Shown here: piece after piece, positions 1-12,172 of the stretch
How positions within the stretch are numbered: position 1 is the stretch's first letter
Layout of the letters: every line of letters starts with the position of its first letter
Position numbers and translations under genes: made by a program
Source: Luscinia megarhynchos
Lineage: Eukaryota; Chordata; Aves; Passeriformes; Turdidae
Reading direction: 5' to 3'
DNA length: 64,000 bases
NCBI GenBank assembly: GCA_034336665.1
Contig: JAPFBE010000003.1
Coordinates: 57,827,352-57,891,351 of the forward strand
The notes under the pieces: model-generated
What the model was told of the DNA's origin: nothing
Database searches by the model: none
What the model saw: only the letters and a program-made list of their open reading frames with translations

Positions 1-3000
1 GCTTTCATCACATATTCTCCCGCTATCTCAGTTGGTAACACTAGCTGTGTTCAGGAAGCACTTTACAGTCTCCATTGCTATCTTATCAATGCCACCACAA
101 AACGAAGGAAATACATGGGGGAAAAATAATCATAGCAGTCTATGGTTATATTTGAAAGCATAATGCTTCTGTCTAGCAGACAAAAAAAATAGCTTGCCCT
201 ATAATCCTACACGTCTGGGGAAAACAGAACTTTAATAATCAGGTTGAGACTTGCCATTTAAGTTTACAGCAGCAAGTCTGTCATATTTGTTGTTAACATT
301 CTGAATAATCCTTAAAAACAGTAATCTGCTTATCATTTATCTTTTAATATAGCATTATTATTTCAGGAAAGCGTGCAACCAGGTTGAAATGGCTTTATTC
401 CAACAACAACAACAACAAAATCAATCCCTTTCTACAAATTTGATATAGGCAAGCAGTGTACTATTTGAAAAAGTTCAGTGAACCATGAAGACTGGCATAT
501 GCACCATAAAATTCAAGCTTTATTTGATGAAGTTATTGCACATTGCATTTACTTCAACTAAGGTTTAAAGCAATCATCCATATTTTTACTGTCATCTCAA
601 GTAGGAAGATTTGAATACGAAGAAAATCAGATTGCTACTTCTGGGAGTTTCAAAGGGATCTGAGGAGGGGTATAGAAAAGATTCTTGGTGTTTAATGAAA
701 AATATCTCCTCAGTTCAATTATGATACTAGATGCACAGCACAGTGCAAAAAAAAAGGGGGGGATAAAAAGAAGACAAAAAAGACAGAGCAATAATAACAT
801 GAAAGAGTTTTGTTCTCAAGCTTTCCGATTAAAAGTGTATTTTCATGTCATCTTTAGGAGAAATTATGTTCAAAGCTTGTTTGCAACAGAGTCTGTTTTA
901 ATTTGTCAAAGGTTTACATTGTATAACTCGATCACTTTAATTGCAAAGATTGTCTTTCCCATTGTTTCACTGCACTTTTAAAGATAGACAAGAGGAATTC
1001 ACTCCTGTGGTACCACCAGGTGTGACAAGCTGTTTTCTATGGACCAATGCCTGGTCATCGCAACTTAGGGCTAACTAGTCCAAGTGGGATCTTGCTGGAG
1101 TCCAATATTTTATTATTGTTAATGGCAGCCAAAATTTTGGAGGCATCAGTTTGGGGATCAAAATCTAAACCTCAGGGGACGTGTCTTCCTCACGTGACCA
1201 ACTTGACATTGACACCAACATAACTAGAGAGAGCAGGTAAATGTGTTAGAGATTATATTCCCCTGCATCAAGCAGAGTGACATATATAAGACTCATCTCT
1301 CAGATGGTTACAAATAATCTTATATTAATTGAGTCTTACACAGATTTAGATTCAACACAGTACAACAGGGCACAACAAGGTCAATGTGCCTTCCAACACA
1401 CTGCTCAATAGCAAATTGAGCTTGTAAGAGGGTACATGCCTAACATTCTCTGACAGTCCTGAACGAATATCATCAGTTCTGTGGCAAATTTTTCGTCAAT
1501 AATCTGGTCTTTTTAGCAATAGCACAAAAGCCTAACTTTATTTGGCTGTTCTGCCAGAGGAGATTCTGAGTCACCTCCTCTTTCTACGTTCTACAAGAGT
1601 GTCCAAACCACCAAGTGACACAGCAGGCTGAAAAGAGCTGGGACCACTTGTCTTTAACCTTGCCCATGACAATCTGCCATAAAGCTGAGGAGACAGGCTA
1701 CAGAGATCTAAATGTAGTAAAACATAGGAGACTGAAACTCTCTAGTAGAGAGGCTAGAGACATGCTACAGGTAGAAACTCTTTGTGTCAACTTCCTCTAG
1801 TGTGTCATACTAAACAAAATGTTTGAATTTTTCAGCAGAGCCCGAGAATTCAGGACTCCCTCTCTGCATTCAAAACACTGAAGTAGGCATTTGAGTGCTA
1901 GCAAGATCTCAGTACCCCAGCTAACATCTGAGCCTCTTGGAATTATGACAGTGTCACAGCAAAAATAGATATGGCACAGCAGTGCATTTTCCTTTCAGGG
2001 TAACAGAAGCTTTGAAGTGAGTTTTATGAACAGAGAAGGAACAGGTGAGGATTTTGGTAATATAGTAGCCCTTAGGGTTGAAGAGTTCCGTAGAAGCCAT
2101 TTCAGTTCTGGAACAATTTTCCTAGCCCAAATGTTTCTGTAGTAGAGACCCCAGCAGGAAGACAGAAACATCACTCTTACTCAGAGGTTTTGTTCACTCT
2201 GCTGAGAAAAAGAGGATTGAGCCTAAGTGTTCACCTCATTGTCCACGGGACTTAGCTGTCAGTCCTTAATTTACACCATGACAGCTAACTCCAACAATCT
2301 CCTAGTAAGAGGGTTATTCTAAGTAGTGTTGACAGGACCTGGTCTGTGTCACTTGACTTCTGGGCCAGAAGTCAGTCCTTGGCCTTCATCTGTGCCTGTT
2401 GGTGCTCCCAGGAAATCAGATTGTGAGAGCAGGGTCCTGTGTCCCTTGAATAGTGAAGCAATGGGAACTTTACAAGTGAGTAAGAGAGTGTGAATGAGCA
2501 GACTCCAGAAAACTAACAAGAATTAATTAGGTGGCAGAAAAAGGTTCAATACGAAAATCAGTAAGTAAATAAATGGAGCTGCCTTGAACAAAGATGGGTA
2601 TATCTGATGGCCTACACTGTAAAGCATCAAATCTGTATCACAACCTCCCCCAGAACCAATACACTGAATAAAGTGTTCCTTCTAGCTCCAATCACCAATT
2701 TATCAACTGATAAAAGCAAACAAAAGCAGACACAGCTCATGACCATATGTACTTTGGGACTCTGAGCTAATTTTCTATACTGAAGCATTGCAGAATATGG
2801 CAATGTCCTTAAAAACAACAAAAAAGGAAAGTTTATTTTCTAATTGCAGCCCATTGGAGAAAGAGTTCTTTGATGTTGCTGTCCCACCATGCATTTAAAG
2901 GATATGGATAATTTACAACCTTGATTAACAATCTCAGAGCTGCAATAGCTCATCCTCTTCACATCCCATCCTTTTTATTGAATGTGTTTAAGTATTCATG

Positions 3001-4238
3001 AACACATGATGGTAATCTTGTTAACACTATGAAAAGCAATGACATCCTCATTATAAACTGCTTGAAAATGCTCATGATCCTTTCACCAGAATGAGCTTTG
3101 CACAATTAGAAGCCTGAAAAAGTCACAGGTGCGCAACACAGGGTGATAAAATTGTAATTGTAAGATACAATGGCATTGTAATGTCCAGAACAGTAGATTT
3201 TGCAGACAGAGGGCAGGAAAACCAGTGCTCCTTCTAATACTAATTTCTCTTTTGTGCTCAATTGTGTCCTGCTTGTACATTCAGGCTGAAAAAATCCCAT
3301 AGATTTCAGGGGACAGAAGGTAATTCCATCCAAATCCAATAAAAGGCAGCTATTTAAGACTCCCTGTCTTCCTCATCATGGTGAAAATAAGTTTGTTCTC
3401 TGGGATCAAAAATGACCTTAGGATGTCTGACTAATGTCTCTCTTGGTTTCTCTAGAGATGTAATATACCATTTGTGATCTTTTTATCTTTTCTAATAGGT
3501 TAATCCCTTACTGTGGAATTGGGTGTAATAGAGTTTTAGTCATGGAAAGGGTTTTTGGGCAACATTCAATGGGAGGTTCAAGCTGGAGTTGACATACTGT
3601 CAGGTCTTCTACGTATTTCTTACATAGTTTGTGCTGTAATTTCAAAATGCATTCCTTTCCTTTTCTTTCCTTGCATTTTCTTACCCTTGTCTATCAGGTC
3701 TCTGAATTTCTGATATTGACAAGTAGAAGAGGCCAAAGACACATACTAAAATCTTCTACATGCCTTATGTCTACAAGCCAAAACAACCAAAGGCTGGCCT
3801 TAAAAACACAAAGGTGTGCTGTCACATGCAGCTCCACAAGTGCAGGGGAAGATAGAGACAGCAGGAATGTAGCAGATTTTAAGAAACACTGAACCCATGT
3901 AGTAGTTGGTTTGACATTTTGTGATACAAGTGAAGCTTTGAGATCTGAATCCCATTTATCATTTTGGCCTTTCAAGAACTGATAGGAAAAGAAAGAATTT
4001 CAGCTACAGTTCAGCATTTCCGCTTAGCCAGTTAATCAAGCCAGAGTTAAGTGGGATAATGGCAATGAAAGAAGAAAAGGTACAGCAGATGTGTCACACT
4101 CAGTCTGGAAGAGTCATATTTGACTTAAATACCTTCACTGTCCTGGCGAGTTAGTAAAGATTTCATTTACCTCACTGGAGACTTTCTGTTTAACCATCTC
4201 TGTAGGGAAGTCAAATGAGACAGAGTGATATAAAAAAA
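1..4238. other. Gene-free unique sequence
   Basis: No recognisable gene. Open frames reach only about 98 codons, have no family resemblance and lie in AT-rich sequence, as expected by chance. Contents seen: a (CAA)6 run near 401, an A9-G7 homopurine run at 747-762, and an A/T-rich stretch near 2880-3060 with several homeodomain-like TAAT/ATTA words. Paired frames on both strands near 3629-3975 overlap each other and look spurious. It could be intergenic or intronic, and no splice-flanked exon stood out. Confidence 0.7.
401..418. repeat. (CAA)6 microsatellite
   Basis: Six uninterrupted CAA units followed by an A run. A short simple repeat with no sign of function. Confidence 0.9.
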
Positions 4239-4806
4239 TCACAGAATCACAGAATATGCTGAGTTGGAAGGGACCCACAAAACATCATCAAGCCCAACTC
4301 CTGGCCTTGCACAGCACCATCCCCAAGAGTCACACCATGTGCCTGAGAGCACTGTCCAAACATCTTGAACTCTGTCAAGGTTTGATGCTGCGACAACTCT
4401 CATGGGGAGCTGTTCCAGTGCCCAGCCACCCACCAGCTGAAGAACCTTTTCCTGATATCCAACCCAAACCTCCCCTGACACAACTTGAGGCCTTTTCCTG
4501 GGGTCCTGTCACTGATCACCACAGAGAAGAGATCGGTGCCTGACCCTCCTCTTCCCCTCCGGAGGAAGTTGTAATGAGTGAGAGCTCCTCTCAGTCTCCT
4601 TCAGGCTGAGCAGACAAAGTGACCTCAGCTGCTCCTCATACAGCTTCCCCTCAAGGCCCTTCACCATCCTCACTGCCGTCCTTTGGACCCTCTCTAACAG
4701 TTTAATGTCTTTCTTACATTGTGGCACCCCAAACTGCACACAGCACCCGAGGTGAGGCTGCCCCAGCTCAGAGCAGAGCAGGACAATCCCCTCCCTTGAC
4801 TGCTGA
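4239..4806 (-). mobile_element. CR1 LINE fragment, 5'-truncated
   Basis: On the plus strand the copy opens with a doubled ATCACAGAAT word, the complement of the CR1 3'-terminal repeat. It then reads through the familiar CR1 3' UTR, with the reverse-complement landmarks TTGGAAGGGACCCAC, CACACCATGTGCCTGAGAGC and CCTTTTCCTGATATCCAACC. From about 4585 to 4739 it enters the C-terminal end of ORF2. CR1 is a non-LTR retrotransposon that inserts 3' end first and is usually cut short at the 5' end, and this copy fits: only the last 0.57 kb is present. The match to remembered CR1 sequence is fairly close, so this is one of the younger copies here. The 5' break near 4806 is approximate. It is not expected to be active. 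Confidence 0.93.
4585..4739 (-). pseudogene. CR1 ORF2 reverse transcriptase, C-terminal remnant
   Basis: The minus-strand frame holds CKKDIKLLERVQRTAVRMVK followed by a YEEQLRSLCLLSLK stretch. This is the conserved segment just after the palm/thumb region of CR1 reverse transcriptase, which usually reads KKD-x-LLERVQRRA...YEERLRELGLFSLEKRRL. After SLK the frame departs from the expected RRLRGDLI tail, which points to a small deletion or frameshift. About 50 codons of a protein of roughly 900 residues remain. The catalytic domain is absent, so no activity is possible. Confidence 0.88.
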
Positions 4807-5747
4807 TATTCAAAGTGATTTTTTAGAAAACTGGTCCTGCTTCTTTGCTGTCAGAGAAACATACATAAGCATAAACTCTTCTGGAAATAGGTGGAGATGT
4901 AGCAAACACTTCTGCAAAAGTATCCCATATTGCATTTTTTTGGCATTTAGCCTGCCTGGATGTGCATGAGCACATAAAACAGAGCAGAATTCGGCCCTGC
5001 ACTTCCAGTAACAAGAATATACTTTGCATTCAGGAAAGCTTTTAAGTGCATTTTTAAGGTTAAGTGTGGGATTCATCACTCTTCTTCATCCTGGAAGTCA
5101 TTTCTAGCAACATTTGGGTGCATTCCTGCCAATATAATCCACCAGAGCTGGGCACATTTTTCTTCCTGTGAATGAACTATTCATATCCCCAAAAAGCAAT
5201 TTCATCCATTCCAAAACAATTTTATGAATTCAACATTAATTTGACAAATAGATTCAGCTGGGAAGGGTTTCTAAAACTTAGACTGGCATAAAAAATACCT
5301 GAAACAACCACTTCTTTCCTCCAGTTGTCACCAACCCTGACACAGGAGCTCTTCTTAAAATGAACTCAGACCCCTATTTTCTGCCTGTAAAGAAAAGTTC
5401 CTGCACAGCACAGGATAGATTATCTAAAATTATCAGCTCAATATTTCTTTTTCATACTGTTCAGCTTTGTATAAACTGCTTATGGAATACCTTGGAACAG
5501 GGGCTGGAAGCCAGGTGTCAGATCTGTTTGTTGGCTCAAGGACCCTGCCAAGTGGTCTATTGCAAAGCAACATCCAAAGAAGAGAATTAAAAAAGAAGAA
5601 TGAATGCTTCAATGAACCACCACACTTGTTCCTAAAATTGGCCTTCCTAGATAGGTAGATGTTTCATGCCTTCTGTCAGGACCATCTCCAAACAGTGTAA
5701 CTGAATTCTGTTATCTTCTTTGTTTCCCACATCTGACTTACTATATT

Positions 5748-5773
5748 CATTTATTTATTTATTTATTTGTTTA
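5748..5773. repeat. (ATTT)n microsatellite
   Basis: About six ATTT units, the last interrupted by a G. A short AT-rich simple repeat. Confidence 0.9.
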
Positions 5774-6322
5774 TATTAATTTTATCCAACTGGTAAGCTT
5801 GGATCCTAAAACAGACTCTGATGACACTGACCCTTGAGAGGAGGATCCATTTAATCAAACAGAACTAAAAACAGATAATTGTGTGAACTTTTCATTAGGC
5901 ATTAAATGGTTGCCTACTTCCCTGCTGAGGTACTTGTCTCAGCAGTCACTAATCCAGTGACACACCTGAGGTTTTTACTGAAGGATCATCTGGATTTATT
6001 ATCCTCAGTGGTTAAATACTGATACAGAGTGATTCCATTAGGAAACCATTTCAAGTGTGGAGCTGGAATGCAATGTGTAATTCTTACAGGTAGTCACAAG
6101 GAAGATAATTTGTATTTAACATGTCTACTGAAAAAGAAAATATTAATGTATTCGAGTAAGTATTTTTAAAGGAAGTCTTTCTAGGGGATTGTTCTTTTGG
6201 TTGCGTTTTGAGGTTTGGGGTTGTTCTGGGGATTTTATTCCCAAGTTTTAACTTAGCCTCGAAAGAATTCTTTCAGGCTTCCAGAGAAAAATGGGTTTGA
6301 AGACATAAAAAATGTGTCTCTG

Positions 6323-6348
6323 ACATGTAGGAGACACATGTAGGAGAG
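6323..6348. repeat. 13-bp tandem duplication
   Basis: Two adjacent 13-bp units, ACATGTAGGAGAC and ACATGTAGGAGAG, differ only at the last base. This is a local duplication, probably from replication slippage. Confidence 0.85.
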
Positions 6349-7317
6349 CGAGGGAAATATTTATTCTTAGCTAATTCAGGGTCACTTTATGCCAAGCACT
6401 CACAGCAGCTGCTGTGGAAAAAAAACCCTATTAACAGAACATGCTATGTCCAGAGCAGAACCTCTTCTGATCACTGCCTTAACATTGGCCCTAAAATCTT
6501 CTGAAGCAGCTACACCTCATCTTAGACTCAGAGTCAGACTGCACAGGATGATTCATTCCCTGAAGTCTATTAAAGGAAAGTGTTAGAAATATGTGCATCG
6601 ACTGACTTTTGTCTTATCCTTTTCAAATCATTAAATAAAATAATCCTTATTCTGTACAAATTTGGAGTCAAAGATGCATCTCAGATGTGATAAAGCCAGC
6701 AGGCCCAGGATCAAGAAGTTTCTTAGGTGGAGAAACCAAATCTGCTTATACAAAGGAAAAAGTCTTATCCTGCTGTGTCAGAGTAATATGTTCTTCAAGT
6801 CCTGACCATTATGCATTCCATTTGTACCACTTCTTTAATCAAAGCTGAACCTGGTGAATTGCAAATAAGAACGAAAACATTAAATGTGAAAGGCCAACTT
6901 GCTCATCTATATTTTTTGTCAAAGTGACAGTTTTAAAATTACATAGGTAAAATACTTCACTAAATAGGGTTATAAATGTGTAATTCATCATGGCAGAACA
7001 TTTTTATGCGGTTTAAATCTACTCTTTTATTTTAAGAGGTGAGGACGCAAAATGGTAGGCTTATTCTTCATCTTTTCATTTTGCAGTTTATTTTTGACAT
7101 AGCAAAGATGCAGCATGGTTGGAAAAGCTCTTGGAATAGTATTTGTACCCTTCTCTTTCTAAGCTGCTGCTCACAGTGAGCACATTTCAAAAGTGAGCCT
7201 GGTTACTGTGTGTGCATACACAGCACAAGCCTGTGACTGGATAACAGCCTCATTGCCTCACAAAGCCCTAGTGCTGGTAAAACTGGGACACTTTCCTGCA
7301 TATGGGCCCTCTGCCTG

Positions 7318-7380
7318 CTCCCACCCCACACACACTCCTCACCCTCCCCACACCCCCCTCACCTCCTTCCCCAATCCTCC
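7318..7380. repeat. C-rich low-complexity tract
   Basis: About 60 bases made almost wholly of C, A and T, with CACCCC and CACACA words and only scattered other bases on the plus strand. This strand asymmetry is typical of a decayed CA/CCCA simple repeat. It interrupts otherwise AT-rich DNA. Confidence 0.7.
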
Positions 7381-9867
7381 AGTAAGGTACTGTGTTGCTG
7401 AAACAGGAGAATCAGATTTGTTATCCCACTATTAATGGGAATTCCTGAGTAATCAGTCTGCAGCATAGTGTTGGGTATATGGTTCCCCAGTGGCAATGGA
7501 TTTGTTACCCTTTTAAACATGTATCATTGGGAAAACTTAGAGGAAAAGGTAAAAATTAAACCAAAGAAATAAGGTAAATGCTTTACTAGAAACTCTCACT
7601 GTTTTGCTGTAATTTACCTGGAATCCTTGTTCTTTATTGAAAGTGTGAATTCACATGCTGAGATTGCAACAAAGGATTAAGATAAAACTCCTGGTTATGA
7701 ATCGGGGAAGAAAAACATCGTTGCAAGGTCATATGGAGAAGAACACCACTGCATCCAGGTAGTCTGCTGCATATGATGTTTTTGAGAGGCTGGCAAGCAC
7801 AGAGCTTGAGGCAGGATGACGAACTGTCACTGAGAGAAAGAAAGAAGAAAGGAAAATGTGATCTGACTCCTGTTACATCCCAGAGAGATTGTCTCCAAAT
7901 TCCACACCGGTACTAGGTCAACCACAAAGACAGTGACCCAGAATGATATACCTCAGGTCTAACATTAACCCCAGTGCCTCGTGGGCCGTGGTTCAAGGCA
8001 TTTCATCCCTGTGATTGTGAACATCTGTCAAGGAACTAATTTCTTCCTCCCATTAAGTTCCCTGGATGTGAGATTGAGGCCACCATGGAGACCTGAGCAA
8101 TAAAGTTAACCAACAGCTGCACTTGGATATCAAGAGCTTTCAGTTGCACACTCAGTCCCTATATAGCCCCAGTCCCAAAGGGCATTCACCAAAAAATTCC
8201 CCGGTACATGAAGACTGAGGATCTCTGAGTGCTTTGACGTGCCTTTAGGGAAGATGATCTCAATTCTGCTCTTTGAACCCTCTGCAGGAAGACATGATGC
8301 CCAGGTCCTTGAGGAACTTGTTGCCATTCTTGAGAAACTCAGTAGTTGGCTGCTGACTGTGCTCCTTGCCTCAGTTTTCCTTTAGTTCAGATTTAATCAC
8401 AGGATTGTTCCCCGTTTCCCTGTGGCTAGACAGGCAATCTCAGGTGGACAAATATTCACTGTAGGTAGCAAGAGCTTTCAAATTAAATGGGTTGACATCA
8501 CATGTTTTATTATGAAAGGAAAACAAAAATATTTTTTGTGTGTTTTCTGATGCATTTTTACTTACCTCTGGTAAAAAAGCAAAACAAGCTGTGATGAGGG
8601 AGTTGCATAAACCCATAATTTGGCAGCCAATTAGTCTTTGATTTAGACAGTTGCGTTTTGAATATACTTTTTTTTTAATGTGTTTCCTTGCAGCTGAGAA
8701 ATTTACATTTTAAAAATGCTTATTGCCAAAGCAGTAGTGGAATCCCACATTTGTCAAATAAGTAAACTAAGACAAAATCCAGCCCTTGTTAACACCCTAG
8801 GCTGGGATTGGTCTAATGGCGAATGAAAGAGAGGAGGGGGAGAATTTTTCCTCTGCTGGTACAGGGGATAAACAGGGCAGCCAGATTCCTTTTTGACTCT
8901 TCACCCTGACTAGGATGGGACATAAACAGATGTGCACAGCAGACAGAAATACCTCCCACATGGCTTAGAGCTACTGTGCAAATTTGTCACCAAAGGTGGA
9001 GATTAAAGAGTTTAAAGTAGAACAGAAAGGACATTGTGACTTAACCTCCTCCTGGTGGAGAGGCTGCAGACGCAGGTGTGACACTTGGGCTGCAGGAAAA
9101 AAACAAGGTAGCCTCTAAATTTAAACAATACCAGTGCAGGCATCTCGTTTGCAGTCTGCTTCCAGCCAGCTCTCGAGGCTGTGTATAGATCTAGTGGCAA
9201 GAACAAACTGTGGCTTCTGTCATAAATGCAGATGCTAGGGTTTGCTTCATTTTAAACTCAGTCATGTCAGAAGCACGCTGCTTTGTACTGAATACAAAAG
9301 GAGAGAAAAAATACTTCTGTTCACTCTAATGAGACCCACTGCTGGAAGAAACACTAGCCTCGCTGAAACAGGAGCATTGAGACCTGAGCATTGAACCCTT
9401 CTGGAAATAACATTTTCTGAGTATGCAAAGCTAGCCAAACAAAGATTTGGCAATTTCCATATGGGCGTACATTTTGGTGAAGAATGTAGTTAGGAGGCAG
9501 CTGAGTTATAGTGGATGTGGATCAAGAACTGATATCCCTTGAATATCTCTCAAGATGCATTTCTATCTTCTTTTTCAGCTTCCTAGCTGGAGGCCTTACA
9601 CTAGAACACCCACAAAGCTTAGTCTTGATCTAGGCCAAAGTCTTGGTTCCCTCACAACTGGGGCACACAGCACAGAGAGAACACCTGACCTTGTTTCTCA
9701 TGCTTGAAAATTTTAGGGAGAAAAACCAGAAGTCTAACAGACACAGAGATACTTCCCTTAATAACTAGCCAGCTGCTGCTCTTGCACTGCTCCTCTGGGA
9801 GACCAAGGGGGAGACCTGTGGTCCTTACACGTCCTGCATTGGGTTAGTGCTTATCCAGCTCCTGTTG

Positions 9868-10186
9868 GTGTGTGAGAAGTAGGTATCTTGCAGGCTGGGA
9901 AGAGAGAGCATCAGGGGGACCATGCAGTATACCCCAGCATTCTGAAGAAAATGGACACAGGTTGTTTACAACAGTACATGGTAGGAGAGAAAGAATTTCT
10001 GAGCAGGTATCAGGAAAGCATTTCTCACTCTCAGGCAAATCAACCAGTAGAAGAGGTTGCCCAGAGAAGGTTTTCCAGACCCAGCTAGATAAAGCCCTGT
10101 GCAACCTTATCTGACCCTACAACTGACCTTGAATTAGTACTATGTTGGACTACAGACCATCTGAGCTCCATCCCAATATGAAAGAT
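9868..10186 (+). mobile_element. Old CR1 LINE 3' fragment
   Basis: The right half (about 10020-10186) follows the CR1 3' UTR consensus in order: GAAGAGGTTGCCCAGAGAAG, TAGATAAAGCCCTGTGCAACC, TTATCTGACCC, and ATGTTGGACTA ahead of a worn GACC-CTGAG-TCC block. The terminal ATTCTATG-like repeat has been lost or has decayed beyond recognition. The left half, with the GGCTGGGAAGAGAGAGCATC and GGACACAGGTTGTTTACA words, probably belongs to the same insertion, but I am less sure of it. There is no coding sequence. Divergence is high, so this is an ancient copy. Confidence 0.75.
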
Positions 10187-12118
10187 TTTAAAACTTACCC
10201 AAGAAATTCCAGAAGGAATTGTGATGATGAAGCTCTTGTGGTTATTTAGGAAGCAGAGGGCACCACCTCAGAAGTGCCTATAGCTTTAGGTAGAGCTATC
10301 AGCTAGGGGACTCCTTGTGTTTTAAAGTTCCTTTGCAGAAAGAGTATGGGATTCATCTCAGCTAGCAGTGAGACCCTCAAAGTTAAATTTATTACTTCAG
10401 CCAGCTCTGAGTCCCTTCATAATTAAGAGCAATAAAGGGAAATTCATCTTGTCATAACAGAGGGTCCAAAATGAGGAACTGGATAGGCACCATCACTTTG
10501 GAGGTTACAGTGTCTCTTGTCCAGAGAGATGATGCCCAGGTGAATAGCTTGAGCATGTATGTTTTGCACTATAAAACCTGAAGTGAGCCCTATCCTAAAA
10601 CTGAGGGAGATGCTGCCTAATCTCACACTTGCATTTGATTGGTGTACTGAGCTGGCTTTGACAGGAACTGCAGGAGCTCAGAGACACTCTGAGACAGGGA
10701 CAGCATTTGCTAGAAGTCTGAAAAGCAGAACACGTGAGGGCATAACTCCTGCTATGATCCCCTCCAGCAACTCTGTGCAGATGCTCTGGTTAAGCCCCCA
10801 GAATTAGGCATGGGAATGTCTACACAACAAGTGTAGAGGGAGAGCAGGAAAATGCAATTTCAGTGAATTGGCTGGGATGGGATTTGCCAGATTAGCTCAG
10901 CACGTATAACTAATTGTGTTTATCCTGCCCAAGCAGCAGGCATCAGTGTAATGTGCCTGGAGTTGTTATGCACTGTATGTTTCTCATCCAGGTTTCCCTA
11001 ATCCGCTCTACACACACGTCCCTTAGGGAATCTGTCTGCTCTAGGTGTAATGCTCTGGTTTAATCTCTGCTATCCTTCTGCCAGACCATGCAACTTAAGC
11101 TCCACTGGAGTCTCTTGAGTCTTCATGAGCTTCCAGGTGTGTAGAAGAGAAAGAATTAATATCTGCTCAGTTCTGGTTAGGCATGTAGATTAATTTCTTC
11201 TAAGTTCTTGTGCTGGCTATTTAGGATTGATTCAAAAGAGCTGTTAGGTGTCTGCAAGAATCAGCATGTAGGATGCAAAGAAAAAACCTTTCCTTAGTTT
11301 CTCCTGGATTCTCCTAGTTACTAAAGTACCCACATACTTTTTTACATCAAACTTTGCTCATTGCCTGAAGATCTTCTGTGTGTGCACAGATAAACGCTCC
11401 GTTCTGACAGCACTGATGAGCTCCATCACACGCCCAAGCCCAATTAACATTCAGAAACCCACTCTAACTCCCTCTCAGTTTCATGTTTTTCACCTAACAC
11501 ACCTACACAATTAGGGCCTTTTTCAAACACTGTGCTTTCCACAGCTTGCATTGAAAAGGCACCAGAAGGAGAGGTTTCTGTTCCTGCCTTTGCATAGTAG
11601 TTGCAGCAGGTCTAGATCATAGAGGAGACTCACATTCGATCCCCACCTTCACCTAAAAGGGTTCAAGCCTACACCAACATCCCAAAGGAGGGTCTGAGAA
11701 ACACAGGCTCCTACATTCAGGTAGTTGGCTGCTTATAGTCCTCAGCCTCTTGCTGAAGGTTTTCCACAACATAGGAAATGGTTAACTTCATAGGTGCTGG
11801 AAGCAGAAGGAAAGAGTGTCATGCACCCACTTAGCAGAGCACCAGAACCCACATCCCTCAGGGAATGCACTCGTATTCCTGCTCTGACACCAGTGATGTT
11901 TTTTACTGTGCACCATCCACAGAACAAGAAAAAAGAGAGCTTCCACACTCCAGCATCCCACAGTCAGGTGTTCACAGTACCTCCAAGGAGCAGAGAGACA
12001 TGGATTGCAGCCTCCCCAAGGAAATGTGGGAGCTGAGCGTGGGCTGCTGCTTCTTGGGTGACTGCACTGGGCTGTTACATAAGGTGACACAGTTTCAGCA
12101 GCATATCCGTATCTGGGA

Positions 12119-12172
12119 AAACAAAAACAAAAACAAAAACAAAAAACTAACAAAAAAAAATACAAAAAAAAA
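12119..12172. repeat. (CAAAAA)n / A-rich simple repeat
   Basis: Four or five near-perfect CAAAAA units grade into an imperfect A-rich tail with scattered C and T. Read on the minus strand it encodes an artificial FCFCFC run that inflates an open frame there. Confidence 0.9.

Larger units (their letters stand above)
4807..9867. other. Gene-free unique sequence
   Basis: No gene recognised. The longest frames are below 90 codons and none resembles a known protein. It contains an (ATTT)n run at 5748-5773, a 13-bp tandem duplication at 6323-6348 and a C-rich, pyrimidine-biased tract at 7318-7380. An AATAAA at 8098 has no supporting exon upstream that I could see. The remainder looks like ordinary AT-rich noncoding DNA. 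Confidence 0.65.

Noticed and set aside
8041..8110. Possible 3' UTR end (AATAAA at 8098)
   Set aside because: AATAAA is common in AT-rich DNA, and no exon or coding frame leads into it.
11620..11660. ACATTCGATCCCCACC as a tRNA TPsiC arm
   Set aside because: It resembles a TPsiC loop, but there is no matching cloverleaf upstream and no A or B box spacing.
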